64,000 bases of DNA, from NCBI RefSeq assembly GCF_965638725.1, contig NC_134961.1:2666001-2730000 (forward strand), given 5' to 3'. The notes beneath the pieces were generated by a model, which made no database searches, was not told the origin of the DNA, and was given only the letters and a program-made list of their open reading frames with translations. The translations under genes were made by a program, and so were the position numbers. This document shows positions 22,241 to 34,979 of the stretch, piece by piece. The first letter of the stretch is position 1, and every line of letters starts with the position of its first letter. Origin of the DNA: Aptenodytes patagonicus. Lineage: Eukaryota; Chordata; Aves; Sphenisciformes; Spheniscidae.

Positions 22241-25200
22241 GGCACATCTGCTTCCTAAGGAAGGCCATCTGCAAACTTCCACCCCTTTGTAATGTGGATG
22301 GAAGATGTCTCTGTGGATGCGCACACGCAAGAGAATAAGAGCACTTGTTCATGTGCTCTGGGCATGGGATGTGAGGACTTAATCCTGGGCGTAGAGGAGT
22401 GCACTGGTAGTATGGCAGTAATTTCTACTAACAAACCCTGCAGACTTGCAGTTCCAATCATCACTACCGTGCTTCTTCCTTTCTTCTTGCCGTGACACTG
22501 AGCTCCCAAGGGGGGAAGCTGGCTCTGCTATGCCCTGAGAGCTGTTGGAGCAAGGCCAGGAAATCCCAATGCCATGGACAGCTTCCGAGACCATGGAGTC
22601 CATTCTTCTCTCTTAAAAGCTCTTCAATTCAGTCTCCAAGGTGCAGGCCATGCTCAGAAGGACAAGTCCAAAAAAACCAACCTCCAACAGGGTAAAACAT
22701 CAAAACAGGCAGAGCAGATCAAGAAATACAAGACGGGCCATTGAGTAGTTGTCACTAGGATCTAGAGAGACCAGCTTTGGAGCCAGATGACATTAAGCCA
22801 GAGCCATACTGTTAAATGTCTGGAGGTGAGAAGGCATGGAAGATGGGTGCGGAGACCCACGCCAGAAAGGAACAGCCCCAGGAACTGTATTCACTATTGG
22901 CAGGAAACTTTTTCTGACCAAACTTAACTTGAAACCATATTATTTGTCTATCTGTGCAATTTCCCATCAAATTGCACTGTAGCAAAAGAAGTCATGATGG
23001 GGCATTCCAGGTTTCCTTCAGACAGCATCAGAGCCTTTTGATCCAGTTTGAACCCCCAGACTCTGTATATTCAGATTATGGTGCTGATGTGGTTGCAGTG
23101 ATGCAAGGCAAAAAAGGAACGAAAAGGTCCTTTCTGGACCATCCACATCTGGATGGTGGCTGTGATCCTTTGCCGGTAAGTGCGAGGAGAATGTTTTATT
23201 CCTCATCAACTTGCCTGGGTCAGTATGTTTTTCTTCCCCAGGGAAAATCCTTTGTAATTAAGCCTTTTCTGTGCAGTATTTCAGGGTGCATAACAAAAAG
23301 GATTTTCCTGCCTGCAAGTAGCATGCTATTAGACGTTTCTAGCTATAGGTTTCAGGTTGGAGGTATGGAACAAAAATCTGACCTTCTTTGAAGCTGGGAG
23401 GGTCCCGATTTCAACCTCAGCAATGAAGGGCACATGTAAGTCTTGATTTAAAAGGTCTGAAATGACTCTCATCATCTCCTCTGGCTGCTTGTCTCATCCA
23501 GCCAGTCTCACCTCATCCTGCCTCACCTGAAGTCAGGCACAGGCAGCTGGATCCCATCCGCACCACTGTCCTGGCGAGCCCGCCGGTGAGATCATCAGGG
23601 CCAGATGTCCTGAGGTGGGGGCTCGAGGGGCACTATCCCCCTGTTAGTACCCATGTCACATAGCACGGCCGTGCAGCTGTGCGGTCCCCCCGCGCCTGAC
23701 CCAGTCTGGTTGTCATCCATCCTGGCCATGCAAGAAGCCATACAGGGGCGGGAAGAAGCCGCAGGGCTGACTCTTTCCCAAGGCTGAGCCAGACCCGTGA
23801 CAAGACAGGAACCCCAGGAGACGCCCTTCTTTCCCCTACCGTCAGCAATACGTTCTGCAGCTGAAGACCTGAGAGCAACCCTGGCCCACTCTCTGTGGTC
23901 CCCATGTGATGCCTGCTACCAGCCCTGCCCGTACTCATCCCCTTGGCTACATCACGGAGGATGCCGAGCAGCTGGCATCCTGCTGTCTCTGTCTCACACG
24001 CCATTTGGCACGCAGACAGCAAAGGGCTGAGAAGATGTGCAATGAGTAGTCTGTGGGGGTTACCTTGCCATTGCCTTTCCAAACACTTTTATCTAAGAAG
24101 AGATGATAAGCCACTGACTGGCAGGTGGCTGCCAGTGAGCAGAGTCCCTGCGCAGTGCTTCTGGCACTTGGAGTGCAGCAGGCAATATGCTCTCCACCAA
24201 AGAGCATTAGCTGGCGGTGCATGTGGTTTTTCCCCAGATGGCGGGGTGGATCACAAGTACAAAAAATGCTCCTGATGCTGCCAGCGCCTCTGAGACACCA
24301 GGTGAAATAAAAACAGGGTGGGTCATGGTATCTCTGATCTCAAGATCTCTCCAGGCGGGCATGTCTGGGTAGATGTGAATGATTTAAATCACACCAATAA
24401 ACGAGATTTCCTCCTTACAGGATGCATCAGCTTGGCTACTGCTCAACGTGCTCTGGGAATTGCGCTTCATCATCATAGCCCTGTGCCTTTAGTCAGCGAT
24501 CCAAGAACTGTGCGGGCACCTCCCCAGGACTCCCTGGGCTTGTCATAGGGCTGTCCCTAAGGTGGCTCTTTGTCCTTGGCTTTGTTTAGCGTCCCCAGGC
24601 CTTTCCTATAAGAGGAACTACTGGAAGTGTGAATTTCCATGCCTCAGGAGTGCTCGCTGGATCACGTGCAACTCCAAGAACCAGTGGAGAAAAGCGCAAG
24701 GTCCCATCCCTTGCTGTAGTAGCAAAACCTGCCTCCTTCTCATTGCAGAGTGTCCTACTGTGGGAATCTGCAGCTCTACCATGCCTCCTGGTTAGGAGTA
24801 GAGCTGTGGGGCCATGAGGACCCCTTCGCTTTCACCTGCATGCACATGGGCAGGTTTCGCTCCTATCTCTGCTAGTTCTGCTTTTGGACAAGCCAGGGGA
24901 CCATCTGATGAGCTGTTTGGGTGTTTGAGTCAAAAGCCTGGTCCCAGGCTACAAGTCTCCCAGGTTTGAGCTGCTTTTAAGACATCTGCCGCCCAGGGCT
25001 GAAAAGAGGTTCCCAGGCCTGCTCAGAAGAAAACCGTCGCTGCCTGCTTGGCACTGGAGCTTGGACGGGAATTCTCTTGTTTTTCATGAGCAGGCTGAGC
25101 GGTCAGCACATACCACGAGCAACAGTCAGAGGAGCAATAAATAGCCTACCCAGACCAGAAGGAGACAACCTGTTCAGACTGGACCGCTCATCCCCTGCAC

Positions 25201-25811
25201 CGGGCAGAATGACTATTGCTCTGCGTCAAGGTCTCGTGCGTGCTGGGGAAAGAAAGCCTCCGGCCTGGCCCAGGCTGCATCGAATGGGTCCTCCAAGAGG
25301 AGCCACGGTTACTGCTTCGATCGGCACGTCCCGAGGACGTGGTAGGCAGCCATCAGGGTTGTCTTTGTTCCAGTGGGACATTTCACTCCTGCTCCCGAAG
25401 CTGTGCCAAGAGGCAGATGCCATCACTGCAGGCTGGCTGTGGACTGCTCCTCCAGGGCTGGTTCCCATTTGGGATCACACCCAACCGTACTCCTGCATCC
25501 CAGCAAAAGTCCCAGCTTTGCTTGTTCTCCAGGAAAAGGAGCACTTTGAAAACATTAAGGTTCTGTAACTCATCCCAGGAAAACTCCATTTTCCCAGATG
25601 ATGTTTCTTTGTGGTCTTACACCACCTCTAAGACTGTGGGGAACAGGAGACGTCCCAAATAGTCAGTGCAAGCCCATCACTTAGCATTTCCCCTTCTCCC
25701 CTTTAAGGTCTACAACAGAAGCAGGCGTGAAGGGTGTTCCTACTGCTACAGGCCAACATTTCCTTCTAGTCACCTCGTGCCGAGCATCAAATATGGAATA
25801 GCCAGGGGTTG

Positions 25812-25885
25812 TAAAGTGCTCTGAACCTGAAAAGTGCTAACTAAGAAAATAAAGCACAACACGAGTGTTATTAATAAATGCCAGC
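25812..25885 (+). mobile_element. Possible ancient retroposon tail (L3/SINE-like)
   Basis: The words ttgtaaagtgctctgaacct, then aaaagtgctaacta, then gtgttattaataa follow the order of the TTGTAAAGCGCTTTGAGATCC ... AAAGGCGCTATATAA ... ATTATTA tail shared by L3/CR1-like LINEs and several old SINEs. Highly degenerate. Confidence 0.4.
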
Positions 25886-25924
25886 CGCTGTTATATAACT
25901 CCTAATCATGAGCCGTGTCTTTCG

Positions 25925-26085
25925 GCCCCCATTGTTCCATTGTCAGGCCCCATTATCTGGGAACTCTTACCCACCGACCACAAGAAATAGCCTGGGCTCT
26001 GCGGGTTTGCAAACTTTGTTGTTGGAAAGCTTTTCATGCAATTGTTTTTGCTTTGCGCTGTCGCCTTCCTTATTGTACAGATGTG
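25925..26085. promoter_or_regulatory. SOX-motif cluster, candidate enhancer
   Basis: Two SOX-type sites lie head to tail with one spacer base, CATTGTT (25930-25936) and CATTGTC (25938-25944), followed by CTTTGTT at 26014-26020 and ATTGTT at 26041-26046. The block abuts the possible old LINE tail, so it could be an exapted repeat flank. The target gene is unknown; NOG2 and NTN3 are the only genes in view. Confidence 0.3.
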
Positions 26086-26711
26086 GGTGTGTATCACAGC
26101 CCACACCCTCTGTCTTTTGCCCCAGGACGACTTTGAAAATGAGCTGATCCGTCTCAGTGAGTGTTTTTCCTAAGAATTCTCTTTAAAAACAACAACATTC
26201 AAACCAAAAAACCCCTCATTTTCCTGAAGTGAAGCTTGTGCCGGGGAAAGATGCTGGCCTGCAATCCCAGCAGGATAAAGACTGCAGTTTATCCTCAGAA
26301 GAGACTCCCCGCAGGACTGGCAGTGCCTTAGCCCACGCCTGAAGGAAGAAGGGAGCGTGGCATAACCGGGTCTCTGGGACTCATTTGGAGCAGGGCTTCT
26401 CTGTGGTTGCAGGGCTGGGCTATCAGTCCTCCCATACCAGCCTATGAGGTTTCAGTAACCCCGCTTCAGTGCTTCGTGTCCTGTTTGCCACAGCCCACCT
26501 CAAGGTGGGCTTCTGCATGGCGTTTCTACCTGGGAGTCAACATGAAGCTCATCTGGCACCGGCGCAAGCTTGTGAGTGAGTCTCAGCTCTCCTTACGAGC
26601 TAATCCAGATCTGTGCAAAAGTTTCCACGCCCCGATGAGGAGTGTGTGGATCTTCGTGGCACCTTCACGTCGGTCAGTGTAAGATACACCAGCGTGGGAA
26701 GCTCTGCAGGC

Positions 26712-26755
26712 TGGGTCATGGCTGTTCAGGTTGGTTGGGTCATGGCTGTTCAGGT
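26712..26755. repeat. 24-bp tandem duplication (1.8 copies)
   Basis: The unit beginning tgggtcatggctgttcaggt recurs immediately 24 bases downstream with no mismatch over 20 bases. Such perfection suggests a recent duplication. Confidence 0.9.
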
Positions 26756-27889
26756 TAGAAGCGCTGTCGTTTCGCAGGGCTCAGACTAGAACCGACCACA
26801 CCAAAAAATGGCTTTCTGGTCAAAATGAAAAATTTTACTGAACTTCGTCTGGGTTTGGAAGAGAAATTATAAATCAAAACCAGAAAACACCAGGCGAAAA
26901 GCTTTTGGTGTTCAGTTTCTGAAGCCTGTATTTTCTCTACCAGCAACATGTTTTAAAAATCAGTGCGTTTTTTTCTTCCTTTCGCTGGAAAACCTGAAAT
27001 GACACAGGAAGCTAAAAATAGTAACAATACCCAACCAAGTCATTGGTGTTTTTCAATCAGCTCCAATGCAAACTTCGGTGTTGGCTCGGGCAGGATTTGT
27101 TATTTTTCTGACCAGGGCCTATATTAGGGTTGTGAATATATCCAACCAAAATGGTCTAGGAAAGCCACCAACCCGTTCCTGAATGGTTTTCCCTGGAGCT
27201 CATCCAGCACCTCGCACCTTCAGGCAGCAACAACCAGTAAGCGCAGTGATGCTCTTGGGATGGGGACGGAGGTGAGGAACACCCACGGCAGTGCTGCAGT
27301 GTGACCGTGGCCTGGTCCCCAAGCCTGGGGCTGCAGCCCTGGGGTCACCCTCCCTCACCCTCAGGAGAGATGGGCTCTGGGACACTGTTCTCAGAGGACC
27401 ATCCTTGGTGGCTGCATCTCCTCCCCAGATGACTGTGAGCTCTCCCAGGTGGCCGTCCTCTGGCCCGTCCTGCGTTCTGCAGCGAAGGGCGGGTGTGGAA
27501 CATGCGTGGCCACCACTGGGCATCTTCTCGCCTCCTTCTGCCTGGCCAGTCCCAGTGCTTTCCCTTTAAGAGGGAGCGAGAGTCAAGGCACAGAGGTTGT
27601 GTGTGCTGTGCAGGGAGCTGGGGCAGCCCAGGAGACCACTCTCCCGGGACCTCTGCATGGCACAGAGACGTCTACCTAACAATTGAGGGAATATTTTCCA
27701 CCCAAAGAATCCATCTCGTGGTCCCCTCTTCATTTGTGACACAAGGGAAAATGTGAAGCAGCCAAGACGCGTGAATCACTGTCCCAAACAACATATAATG
27801 AACTCATAAAATCAAAGGCAGGGTTTGTTTCAACCCGTGCTGCCAGGGCTCCTTGGACATTGTCTGGAATGAATTTAAGTTGTTACAAA

Positions 27890-28115
27890 ACTCTCTGTGT
27901 CTCTGTGCGTCTCTGTTCCCCCCAACCCCCCAACCCGTCTTTCTTCTCTTCCCCCTTTGCGCTCTGCTTTCCTGTGAGCTTCTTTCCCCTCCTTTCCCTC
28001 CCGCTTCTCCTCTCCCTCTCCTGCCTGCCTTCTCTCCCTGTTCACCCTCATCCCTCCTTCCCACCCCTTTGCCTCAGCCCTTCCCCTCACAGCCCTGCTC
28101 CCTCCAGCCCTCCCT
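27890..28115. repeat. Pyrimidine-rich low-complexity tract
   Basis: About 225 bases strongly biased to C and T on the + strand (ctcttcccc, cctttccctcccgcttctcc and similar) without a fixed period. No coding or splice signal is supported, although it would read as an extended polypyrimidine tract. Confidence 0.7.
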
Positions 28116-29869
28116 GTGGCTGGGCACCGGGTACCCCCACCACTTTCCAGCCAGACCCATTTCCAGGACAGCTTCAAACGAAGACCTTTAGCCGATTCAA
28201 CCCCGGGGCTGTAGTTCCTGCTCGGTGCGACGCAGCCACGCCAGGGGACCCCCGCCCCCTGGGCTCTCCCCCAGCAGGAGCTCAGCCCCGCCATCAGCAG
28301 AGGCTGGGTAAAGAGGTGACCTTCCCAAGCAGTACCTGGAGCTGGAGGAGTGCGGCCACAGAGGAGCAGCATGAACCCCACTGCAAGCGCTCCGGCGGTC
28401 TGTAGTCCCAGCAAGTGCCACGCTGGGGGCTGAGGGCGGGGGCATGGTGGCCCATGCAGGGTGCCGTGATGAAGGGTTTTGGCAACACGGTGGCAGCTGT
28501 GCTTGGAAAATGCCTGCACACCCCATTTGCACACGCTGGCCTCAGGAGAGTGTCATGCTCCACCCCGCCGCTGCTGGGAGCAGGGATGTGCTCCGCGGTC
28601 TCTGCTGGGTGTGATGATGCTGGCAGTGGCACAGACGGCTGGTCCTGCCGGCACATCAATTTCACCAGGTGCTCACACTCCTTCTGCTGCCTCCCAGGAA
28701 TTGCCTTCATCCCTACGGGCCTGCCCATGTGCCAGCACTCCCGAGGAGGGCAAGGAAGCAGGCTCTTAAATCCCACCACCACTTCAAAAAACCATTATAA
28801 TTTGTCTACCTCAAACAAGGTGCTGCTGCTCGCAACTGAGCAGGCTCTGGAGCAGCAGGCTGCTGGCAGAGACTGCAGGGCGCTGCCCGAGGCAAGTTTG
28901 AGCAGCGGCAGGCCCTGCTGCTTTGGGGACCTGGGCTGGCATCTCCATGCTGTGGCTCGTGGTCCCAGCAGCAGGCTGGGAGCAAACCAAGGGCCGCCCG
29001 CGCCGTGCCCGACTGAGCAGCAGAGGCATGGCCCGAGCTGCTGAGGCTTTCTGGAATCCCAGCCCAAATCTGCCCAAACACTAAAGGCTGAATTGGTTTG
29101 GAGCAAACAAGACACAAGCCAAATCTCAACCCCAGCCATGCCAGAGCCAGCCTAGTGAGCTGCTCCTGGCTCACACAGGACAGCCTCCATCTGCCAGGCA
29201 GGTTTGTGGACCTCTTCCCTTGGTGTCTCACTGGGAGCAGCCCTGTGGCACCAGGGGAGTGCTGTGCTCCGACTGCAACATCAGCAGCCGCTTTCTGTGG
29301 TGAATGCGGGCTCCTCCAGCGCTGTGGATGAGGTGTTATCCACCAGCTGGCACAGCTCAGATTCCTCCAGTGTATGAGGACATCGCCTCCAGAGCCCTGC
29401 AGTAAGCCCAAGGTTGGTGGGCATCTGACGGGAGCTGGGAAGTGAGAGCAGACAGGAGTAGGGTCCCCAGGACCTGAAGATGCTCAGATACCTAATGAGG
29501 CTTATTAAAGAGCTCCTTGTGCTAAAGCCAAGGTTTGCGTCTGACTTCAGGCCTGTGGACAGCGTTTGGGCCCTGAAAAGCAGCGTTCAGAGGTCAGATG
29601 AGATGTTTTCCAGGAGAAACCCTTGCTCTGCATCCACGTAACCCCGCTAAGCAGAGATGCTGCTGGCGGGCGGCTGTGCTTCCCTGAGAGACCCAGCCAC
29701 GTGCAGGAGGCTCCCGCAATCACACGCGCAGGCGTGCAAGACTCCACACGGCATCCTCCCGCTGGTGAAAACACAAATTTAGCTGCAAGTGCCCCAGGGG
29801 ACAGGTTTTTCATGAATCCACCGTACCGAGCCACCCGCTCCCAAGCTGCCGGAGCCTCTCCCCACCCAA

Positions 29870-30080
29870 GCCCCGAAAAGCCGGGGCTGCTCCGGGGCTG
29901 CGAGACCGCAGCTGCGGGGAAACGGCACCACCTCGCGGCTGCCCGGCCGGGGCTGTGCTGTGCTGCCAGCGGGGACGGATCAGACCTCGCACCCGCCGCC
30001 GCCGCTCGCCCCCGGAGCCGGGGGTTTCCCCACCGGCGCCCGCGGCTGCTGCTGCTGCGCCTCTGGGGACACGCGTGTCC
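29870..30080. promoter_or_regulatory. Small CpG-rich patch
   Basis: About 200 bases of raised CpG density (ccgccgccgctcgcccccgg and flanks) with a CTCF-like motif at its left side. No promoter element or exon can be justified. Confidence 0.4.
29924..29938 (-). promoter_or_regulatory. CTCF-like motif, minus orientation
   Basis: On the minus strand the site reads CCGCGAGGTGGTGCC, which fits the CCGCGNGGNGGCAG form of the CTCF motif except for one T in place of C. Same orientation as the 20.8-kb motif. Confidence 0.4.
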
Positions 30081-32309
30081 CTTTGCCTGCCGTGGCAGTC
30101 ACTGCGGAGCAGGGGGTGGCCACAGACAGGATTGTAAGCTGGGGTGACAAAATTCTTGAGCAATCTGCACACACAGCCACGGCGGTGATGCGGGAATGGG
30201 AACAGTTAAAAATGAACTGTAGCGTGGCTGGAAAGGGCCAGGCTCAGGGCTTGCAGCTCAGAAAGCTGCCGAGAGAGGGAAAGAGGCACAAAATCAATTC
30301 CTGACCCCCAACAGCTGCTTGCTAGGTCTGGGGACCTGCAGTTAAGCAGGACCTGCTCATCGCATTCAGCATTGCCAAGGACATGTCTTCACCATGGCAG
30401 TTAGCATGAGCAGGGACATACCAGTCCCTTCGTCATGGGGCGAGGGCAGCGAGAGGGGGATAACACGGAGCTGGAGACATACTGGAAGAGCAGGACCTGA
30501 GGTGCCTGCGGAGCTGCAGCTTGCTGGGGTCACAGAGGGTGTTTGGGGAGGTGTTGCACATCCTGGCCTCTGCACCCTACTCCCACAGCATCCCCCCAGC
30601 CCAAGGGCGATGGCACCAGCACGTGGCCTCAGCACAGAGGGCTGCAGGTTCAGCCTCCCTCCAGCCTCCCCCCGGCTCCATCTTGCTGGGGAAGCTGCAG
30701 GGCAGGCTGGCCCTTGGTCTGCCCTAGCTTGATCTTGTGCTGTTAGCTAAAGCTCCGGCTCTGTGCCTGACCTGTGCGATGTTGATGTACAGCATCCTCT
30801 GAGTGGAGTGGGCAGGGTCGGGGCAGGGAAAAATCCGTGTAACATCACTCTGCAGTGGTGTTATATGCTGGATGTTGCAGTCATGTTGCACCTTGTTTCT
30901 TTTTCCCAAGCCACGTTCACTGCACACCTTTCAGCCGACAATCCCTGTCCCCACCGGGGTCTGGCTCTCGTGTCTGCTTATGCTTGGAAACGGGTATTTA
31001 TGTCAGTGGTGAAATGGCTCGTGTATAAATGAGACTCGAGCCCCATAGTCTCAGCTTTCCCTGGCAGATGGCAGGCAGAGGCAAAGGTCTGTGTCTGTCT
31101 GTGTTTTTGCCTGTGGCAATGTCGTGCCAATTTTAAGCAAGCTCATAGTCATAGCCATAGTCGGGTCATTCAGACCTGAAAACCTTGCCGTGAGCTGCCC
31201 CCATCGACCCTCCCAGGTAGCAGAGAAGAGTCATTATGGCACAGAGCAGTGCTGCTGGTCCCCAGGAAAGGCCCCTTTGGGCTGCCCCAGTACCCCCACG
31301 GTGCTCAACCCTCGGGCACTGCCAGCACCCGGACCCCAGGATGGGCAGGCAGTCTGGGAGGTCTCGGTTCTCCAGCCATGCAGAGTGAAAGGAAGGACCC
31401 AAACACACCATGGGTGTGCTGGGTCTGCAGGAAGGCTGGTGGTGAGCAGGAGGCTCAGGGCTGGAGGGGGCAGACCCCACGGGCTGGTGAAGCCACAGGC
31501 GAGTCCCGAGCTGCTGGCGTGATGGAGCAGTGGCAGGATGGCTTGTGCAAAGCACACCCAACGAGGCAGGGTGTTCGTACCTTGCTGCATGCCCTGGGAA
31601 GACCACGTTTCAGTTCCTGGGGACAGCTGGGGTGACCTGCACTCCAGAAGAAACCGGTTGTGGGGACAGGCTCTGAACACAGTGTGGGAAGGGAGATGTG
31701 TCTGACAGGAGACTGGCAGCCCGGCAAAGGAGGCAGGCGAGGTGCCCTTTGGCACAGAAAGAAGGGAAACATGAGAATTACGGAATCACCCTGAAGACGG
31801 CCCAGTGGCTAAAATGGGGTCCTCTTCTCTCACTGCGGGGCCTGTGGGACCAGCCAAAGGGAAGAGTCCTCCCTTCTGGCAGCAAACCTTTTCCTTCTCC
31901 AGTGAAGAGATTAAAGAAGGACTCGGGGAAGGTTGTAAATAGGGTCTCTTCCCTGCCTGCCCAGCAAGGTGGCAGGAGCCTGCCTGGGAAGGTGAACCTC
32001 CACCTCTTGGAGCCTTTCCTACATGCTGGGATGTGGAGGCAGCGAGGGGGAAGGTGCTGCCTGATGCCAGCACGTTCACCTTCCTCCGGCGGGGCTGGGG
32101 GCTGTGGCCGTCCTGCTGTGGGTCTGGCAAGTGGCACAGCCTTGGGGTGCCTGGCCCTTGCATCGCCGTGCCTTCCTGCACCCGGCTCCGGTCCCGCCCT
32201 TGTCCTACCCCTACTGCAGCTGAGCAGGAGGGCAGGGAGGTGACCCGAGCTGTAAAAATAAGACGTGTTGTGTCAGCCCGGGTGGACCGGGGACTGAATT
32301 ACAGCCCGG
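30081..32309. other. Intergenic DNA, no gene found
   Basis: No recognisable coding sequence, RNA gene or interspersed repeat. Confidence 0.55.
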
Positions 32310-32560
32310 CTCATCGCCTGCGGTTTTGCTGAGCCCGGTTCCACGCCGCTTGGTCCCACCTCTGCCCCCCCCTCCCGCCGACGGGCCCCAGGCAGGGCCG
32401 GGGTGCCGCGGCACGGCGGGGCCAGCCCAGCAGAGGGCAAGCGAAGGCCGCGCATCGCCCCTCCCGCCGCCGCCCCGCTCCTCCCGCCGCGCCGGCGCTG
32501 GGGGGTGCCGGCGGTGCTCGAAGCCCGAGCTGCGAGTGGCCCGGACCTCTCTGCAGGTCA
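32310..32560. promoter_or_regulatory. Short CpG-rich island beside a CR1 copy
   Basis: CpG-dense sequence (gccgccgccccgctcctccc and neighbours) directly 5' of a CR1 insertion. It holds the best CTCF-like motif of the window and no clear promoter. Confidence 0.45.
32427..32439 (+). promoter_or_regulatory. CTCF-like motif, plus orientation
   Basis: CCAGCAGAGGGCA matches every position of the CTCF core CCASYAGRKGGCA. It is oriented opposite to the motifs at 20.8 and 29.9 kb and lies 2.6 kb before the presumed NTN3 promoter island. Confidence 0.55.
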
Positions 32561-32654
32561 GAAGCAAAGGCCGTGCAAGTCCTCTGCAGGACTGGACCGG
32601 CTGTGAGTGCGCGTTGCGGAGAGGACGTGAGATACTGATTGCAGAGGGGGCGTG

Positions 32655-33028
32655 AGAGTTGGGGTTGTTCAGCCTGGAGAAGAGAAGGCTCCGGGGAGAC
32701 CTTACTGCGGCCTTTCAGTACTTAAAGGGGGCTTATAAGAAGGATGGAATGAGACTTTTTACCAAGGCCTGTGGTGACAGGACAAGGGGCAGTGGTTTTA
32801 AACTGGCAGAGGGTAGGTTCAGATTGGACATAAGGAAGAAATTCTTTACTATGAGACACTGGAACAGGTTGCCCAGAGAAGTTGTGGATGTCCCATCACT
32901 GGAAGTGTTCAAGGTCAGGTTGGACGGGGCTTTGAGCAACCTGATCTAATGAAAGATGTCCCTGCAGCAGGGTTGGACTAGATGATCTTTAAAGGTCCCT
33001 TCAACCCAAACCATTCTGTGATTCTGTA
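32655..33028 (+). mobile_element. CR1 LINE, 5'-truncated 3' end (plus orientation)
   Basis: The frame starting [15 protein letters not shown] and continuing through [19 protein letters not shown] is the end of CR1 ORF2. It is followed by the CR1 3' region (ggttggactagatgatcttt) and ends in ATTCTGTG-type 8-bp repeats at about 33012-33028. Compared with the 8.5-kb copy it lacks a short segment before the HWNRLP motif and has a distinct tail, so the two belong to different subfamilies. It is inactive. Confidence 0.96.
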
Positions 33029-34979
33029 TCCGCCCCAGCTGACTCTGTGCTGGAGCCACAGCTTTTGCTCCAACAGCTCATGGATGTCTGTCTCTTTTCA
33101 GCAATCCTTCATTAAATGAGAAGCCTGGCTGGCACCAGACGTCGTTCCTTCATGTGGCACAAGGAGCAGGAATGGATGCGCATGCAGAACAGGAGCTTGC
33201 AGGGGGCAGAGCTTCCTGCAGACACCAGGGTGACAGAAACCACACAGTGCATTCGCCCTCTCCTCCAGCCCTCACGAAACTGCCCAGGAATTAGTGCAAC
33301 GCGGTGAGCATCGGGTACCCCGTTCATGGTCATGTTGGCATTGCAAGGGACACCCAGCAGGGTCTCAGCATCCGGTTCCTATTATAGCGAGTGTCACACC
33401 CCCGCCGGTGTCCTCAGCATTCCCCTGTTTGCCAAACCCAGATTCATATTTTTCTCTTGGGCTCTCCATCCTGCAAAGAGGGAATGTGCAGGGAACAGTG
33501 GAAATGGGGAACCAGGAAACAGCTTCTGCCCTTCTCAGCTGGACTTTCACTGACGTGAGGCCTGTGGACAGCAGTCCCAGGACTTGCCTGTATGGTGGCC
33601 AGCACCTCTAATGTCACATTTGGGTCCCAGGACAAGGGGGTCCAGTTCTGTCCTCTGAGTGTGAAAGAAAACAGCAGCACTGAGACTACTCTGAGGTTGT
33701 GGGTGGTGGCACAGCCCCACAACTCAGCACCACCCTGGAGCAGCCAGGCCAGGCCAGCTCAGCATCACGGCTCACGTCCATGGTAGTCCTTGTGCTTTCT
33801 GGTGAGGAAAACACATTCGGGTCCATCCCTGGGACAACTCCTGCTTTGTGTTACCTCCAGATCATGGAGCTGTACCCCCTTTTGCTCCATTGCCTTGGTC
33901 ATCCCAGCCTGTTCTCAGCCCCATGCACAAAGTCCCGCACTTTCCTGACAGTCGCTGGCCTCACTCTGCCCCACGCTCCCATCTGGCCCCATGCAAGGCA
34001 AACACTGGCCCTGCACTTGATTCCCCTCTGGGATCTGCATCTGGGCTGCTGGGGCTTTGTGGCTTGGCCTCCTGGCTCTCCAAATGCATGACTGTCCCTG
34101 AGAGAGACAGTGGGGCTGGAGGACACCCACAGCATCGGACTTATAGAGCCTTGAGGTTCCCCTGTCCATGGCCTGGGTCTCCTCTGCCCTGTCACCTGGT
34201 GGCTATGCTCTTGTTTATCCGTGTCTCTGCTGCTGAGTAGGGGGAAAACGCATTTTGTGCAACAAGGCTGAGAGCAGCAAACATCATTTCCCCTGGGACT
34301 CGTGGCCAGCTGGGGTCTCCTCCTTCAGCAAGCATCTGCCAGCCGGCTGGGGAGAGCGCTTCTCCTGCAACCTGCTGCCCTGAAGCAACAGGATGTGGGT
34401 AACCAGGGGTCCTCCGGGAGCGGGGCGATGCTGGGTGGGGGCCTTGAATGTAATGGGTGAGCACCATACTGGCACCTTGCCCTTCTCCCCACCTCCGCTA
34501 CCCTCCTCAGTCCTCATATCCATTGCGAGGGCATCTATGGGAAGGACGTTCCCCAGGCCAAGCTGGGAGATGTGGGGGCTGCAGTGCTATGAACACAACC
34601 CCAGTGAGCGAGGGGATCCAGGTCCAGGTTTTCTGCTCTCCTTCTCCTCTCCTCACACAAATGCTGATTAAATTAGTTTCACCTTTTTTCCTGCCCCGCT
34701 GGCAGGTGGCCTGGGGATGGTGGGGGCAGACTCTCCTGGGGAAGCCTGGAGGCAGCTGTGCTGGGCAGCCTCTCGTAGTGGAAATGCCCCCATTTCTCTT
34801 CCCCCCGACCAAAAATCAGAGGCCAAGGCTGGCCCTGGTGCAGCAGCACGCGAAAAGCCCCCGCATCACGGGATGGAGCAGAGACTCCATCCTCCTCCAT
34901 AACAGGAGGTTACTCCCCGCCTGGTAAATCCCTCATTTCTTCTGCTTTGGGAAGCAGGGGGAGGATTATCGGCTGCCTT
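33029..34979. other. Intergenic DNA between CR1 and the NTN3 CpG island
   Basis: No supportable gene. A weaker CTCF-like word (gtcacctggtgg, about 34191-34202) was noted, with a mismatch in the core. Confidence 0.5.

Larger units (their letters stand above)
21011..29869. other. Intergenic DNA, no gene found
   Basis: Nearly 9 kb without a supportable gene. Distinct items within it (AT-rich block at 22 kb, possible LINE tail and SOX-word cluster at 25.8-26.1 kb, a 24-bp tandem duplication, a pyrimidine-rich tract at 27.9 kb) are listed separately. A 145-codon frame at 22954-23391 was inspected and resembles nothing I know. Confidence 0.55.

Noticed and set aside
22954..23391. 145-codon frame in AT-moderate intergenic DNA
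   Set aside because: Longest frame in its area, but with no recognisable motif, no splice partner and no island. Length alone is not convincing.
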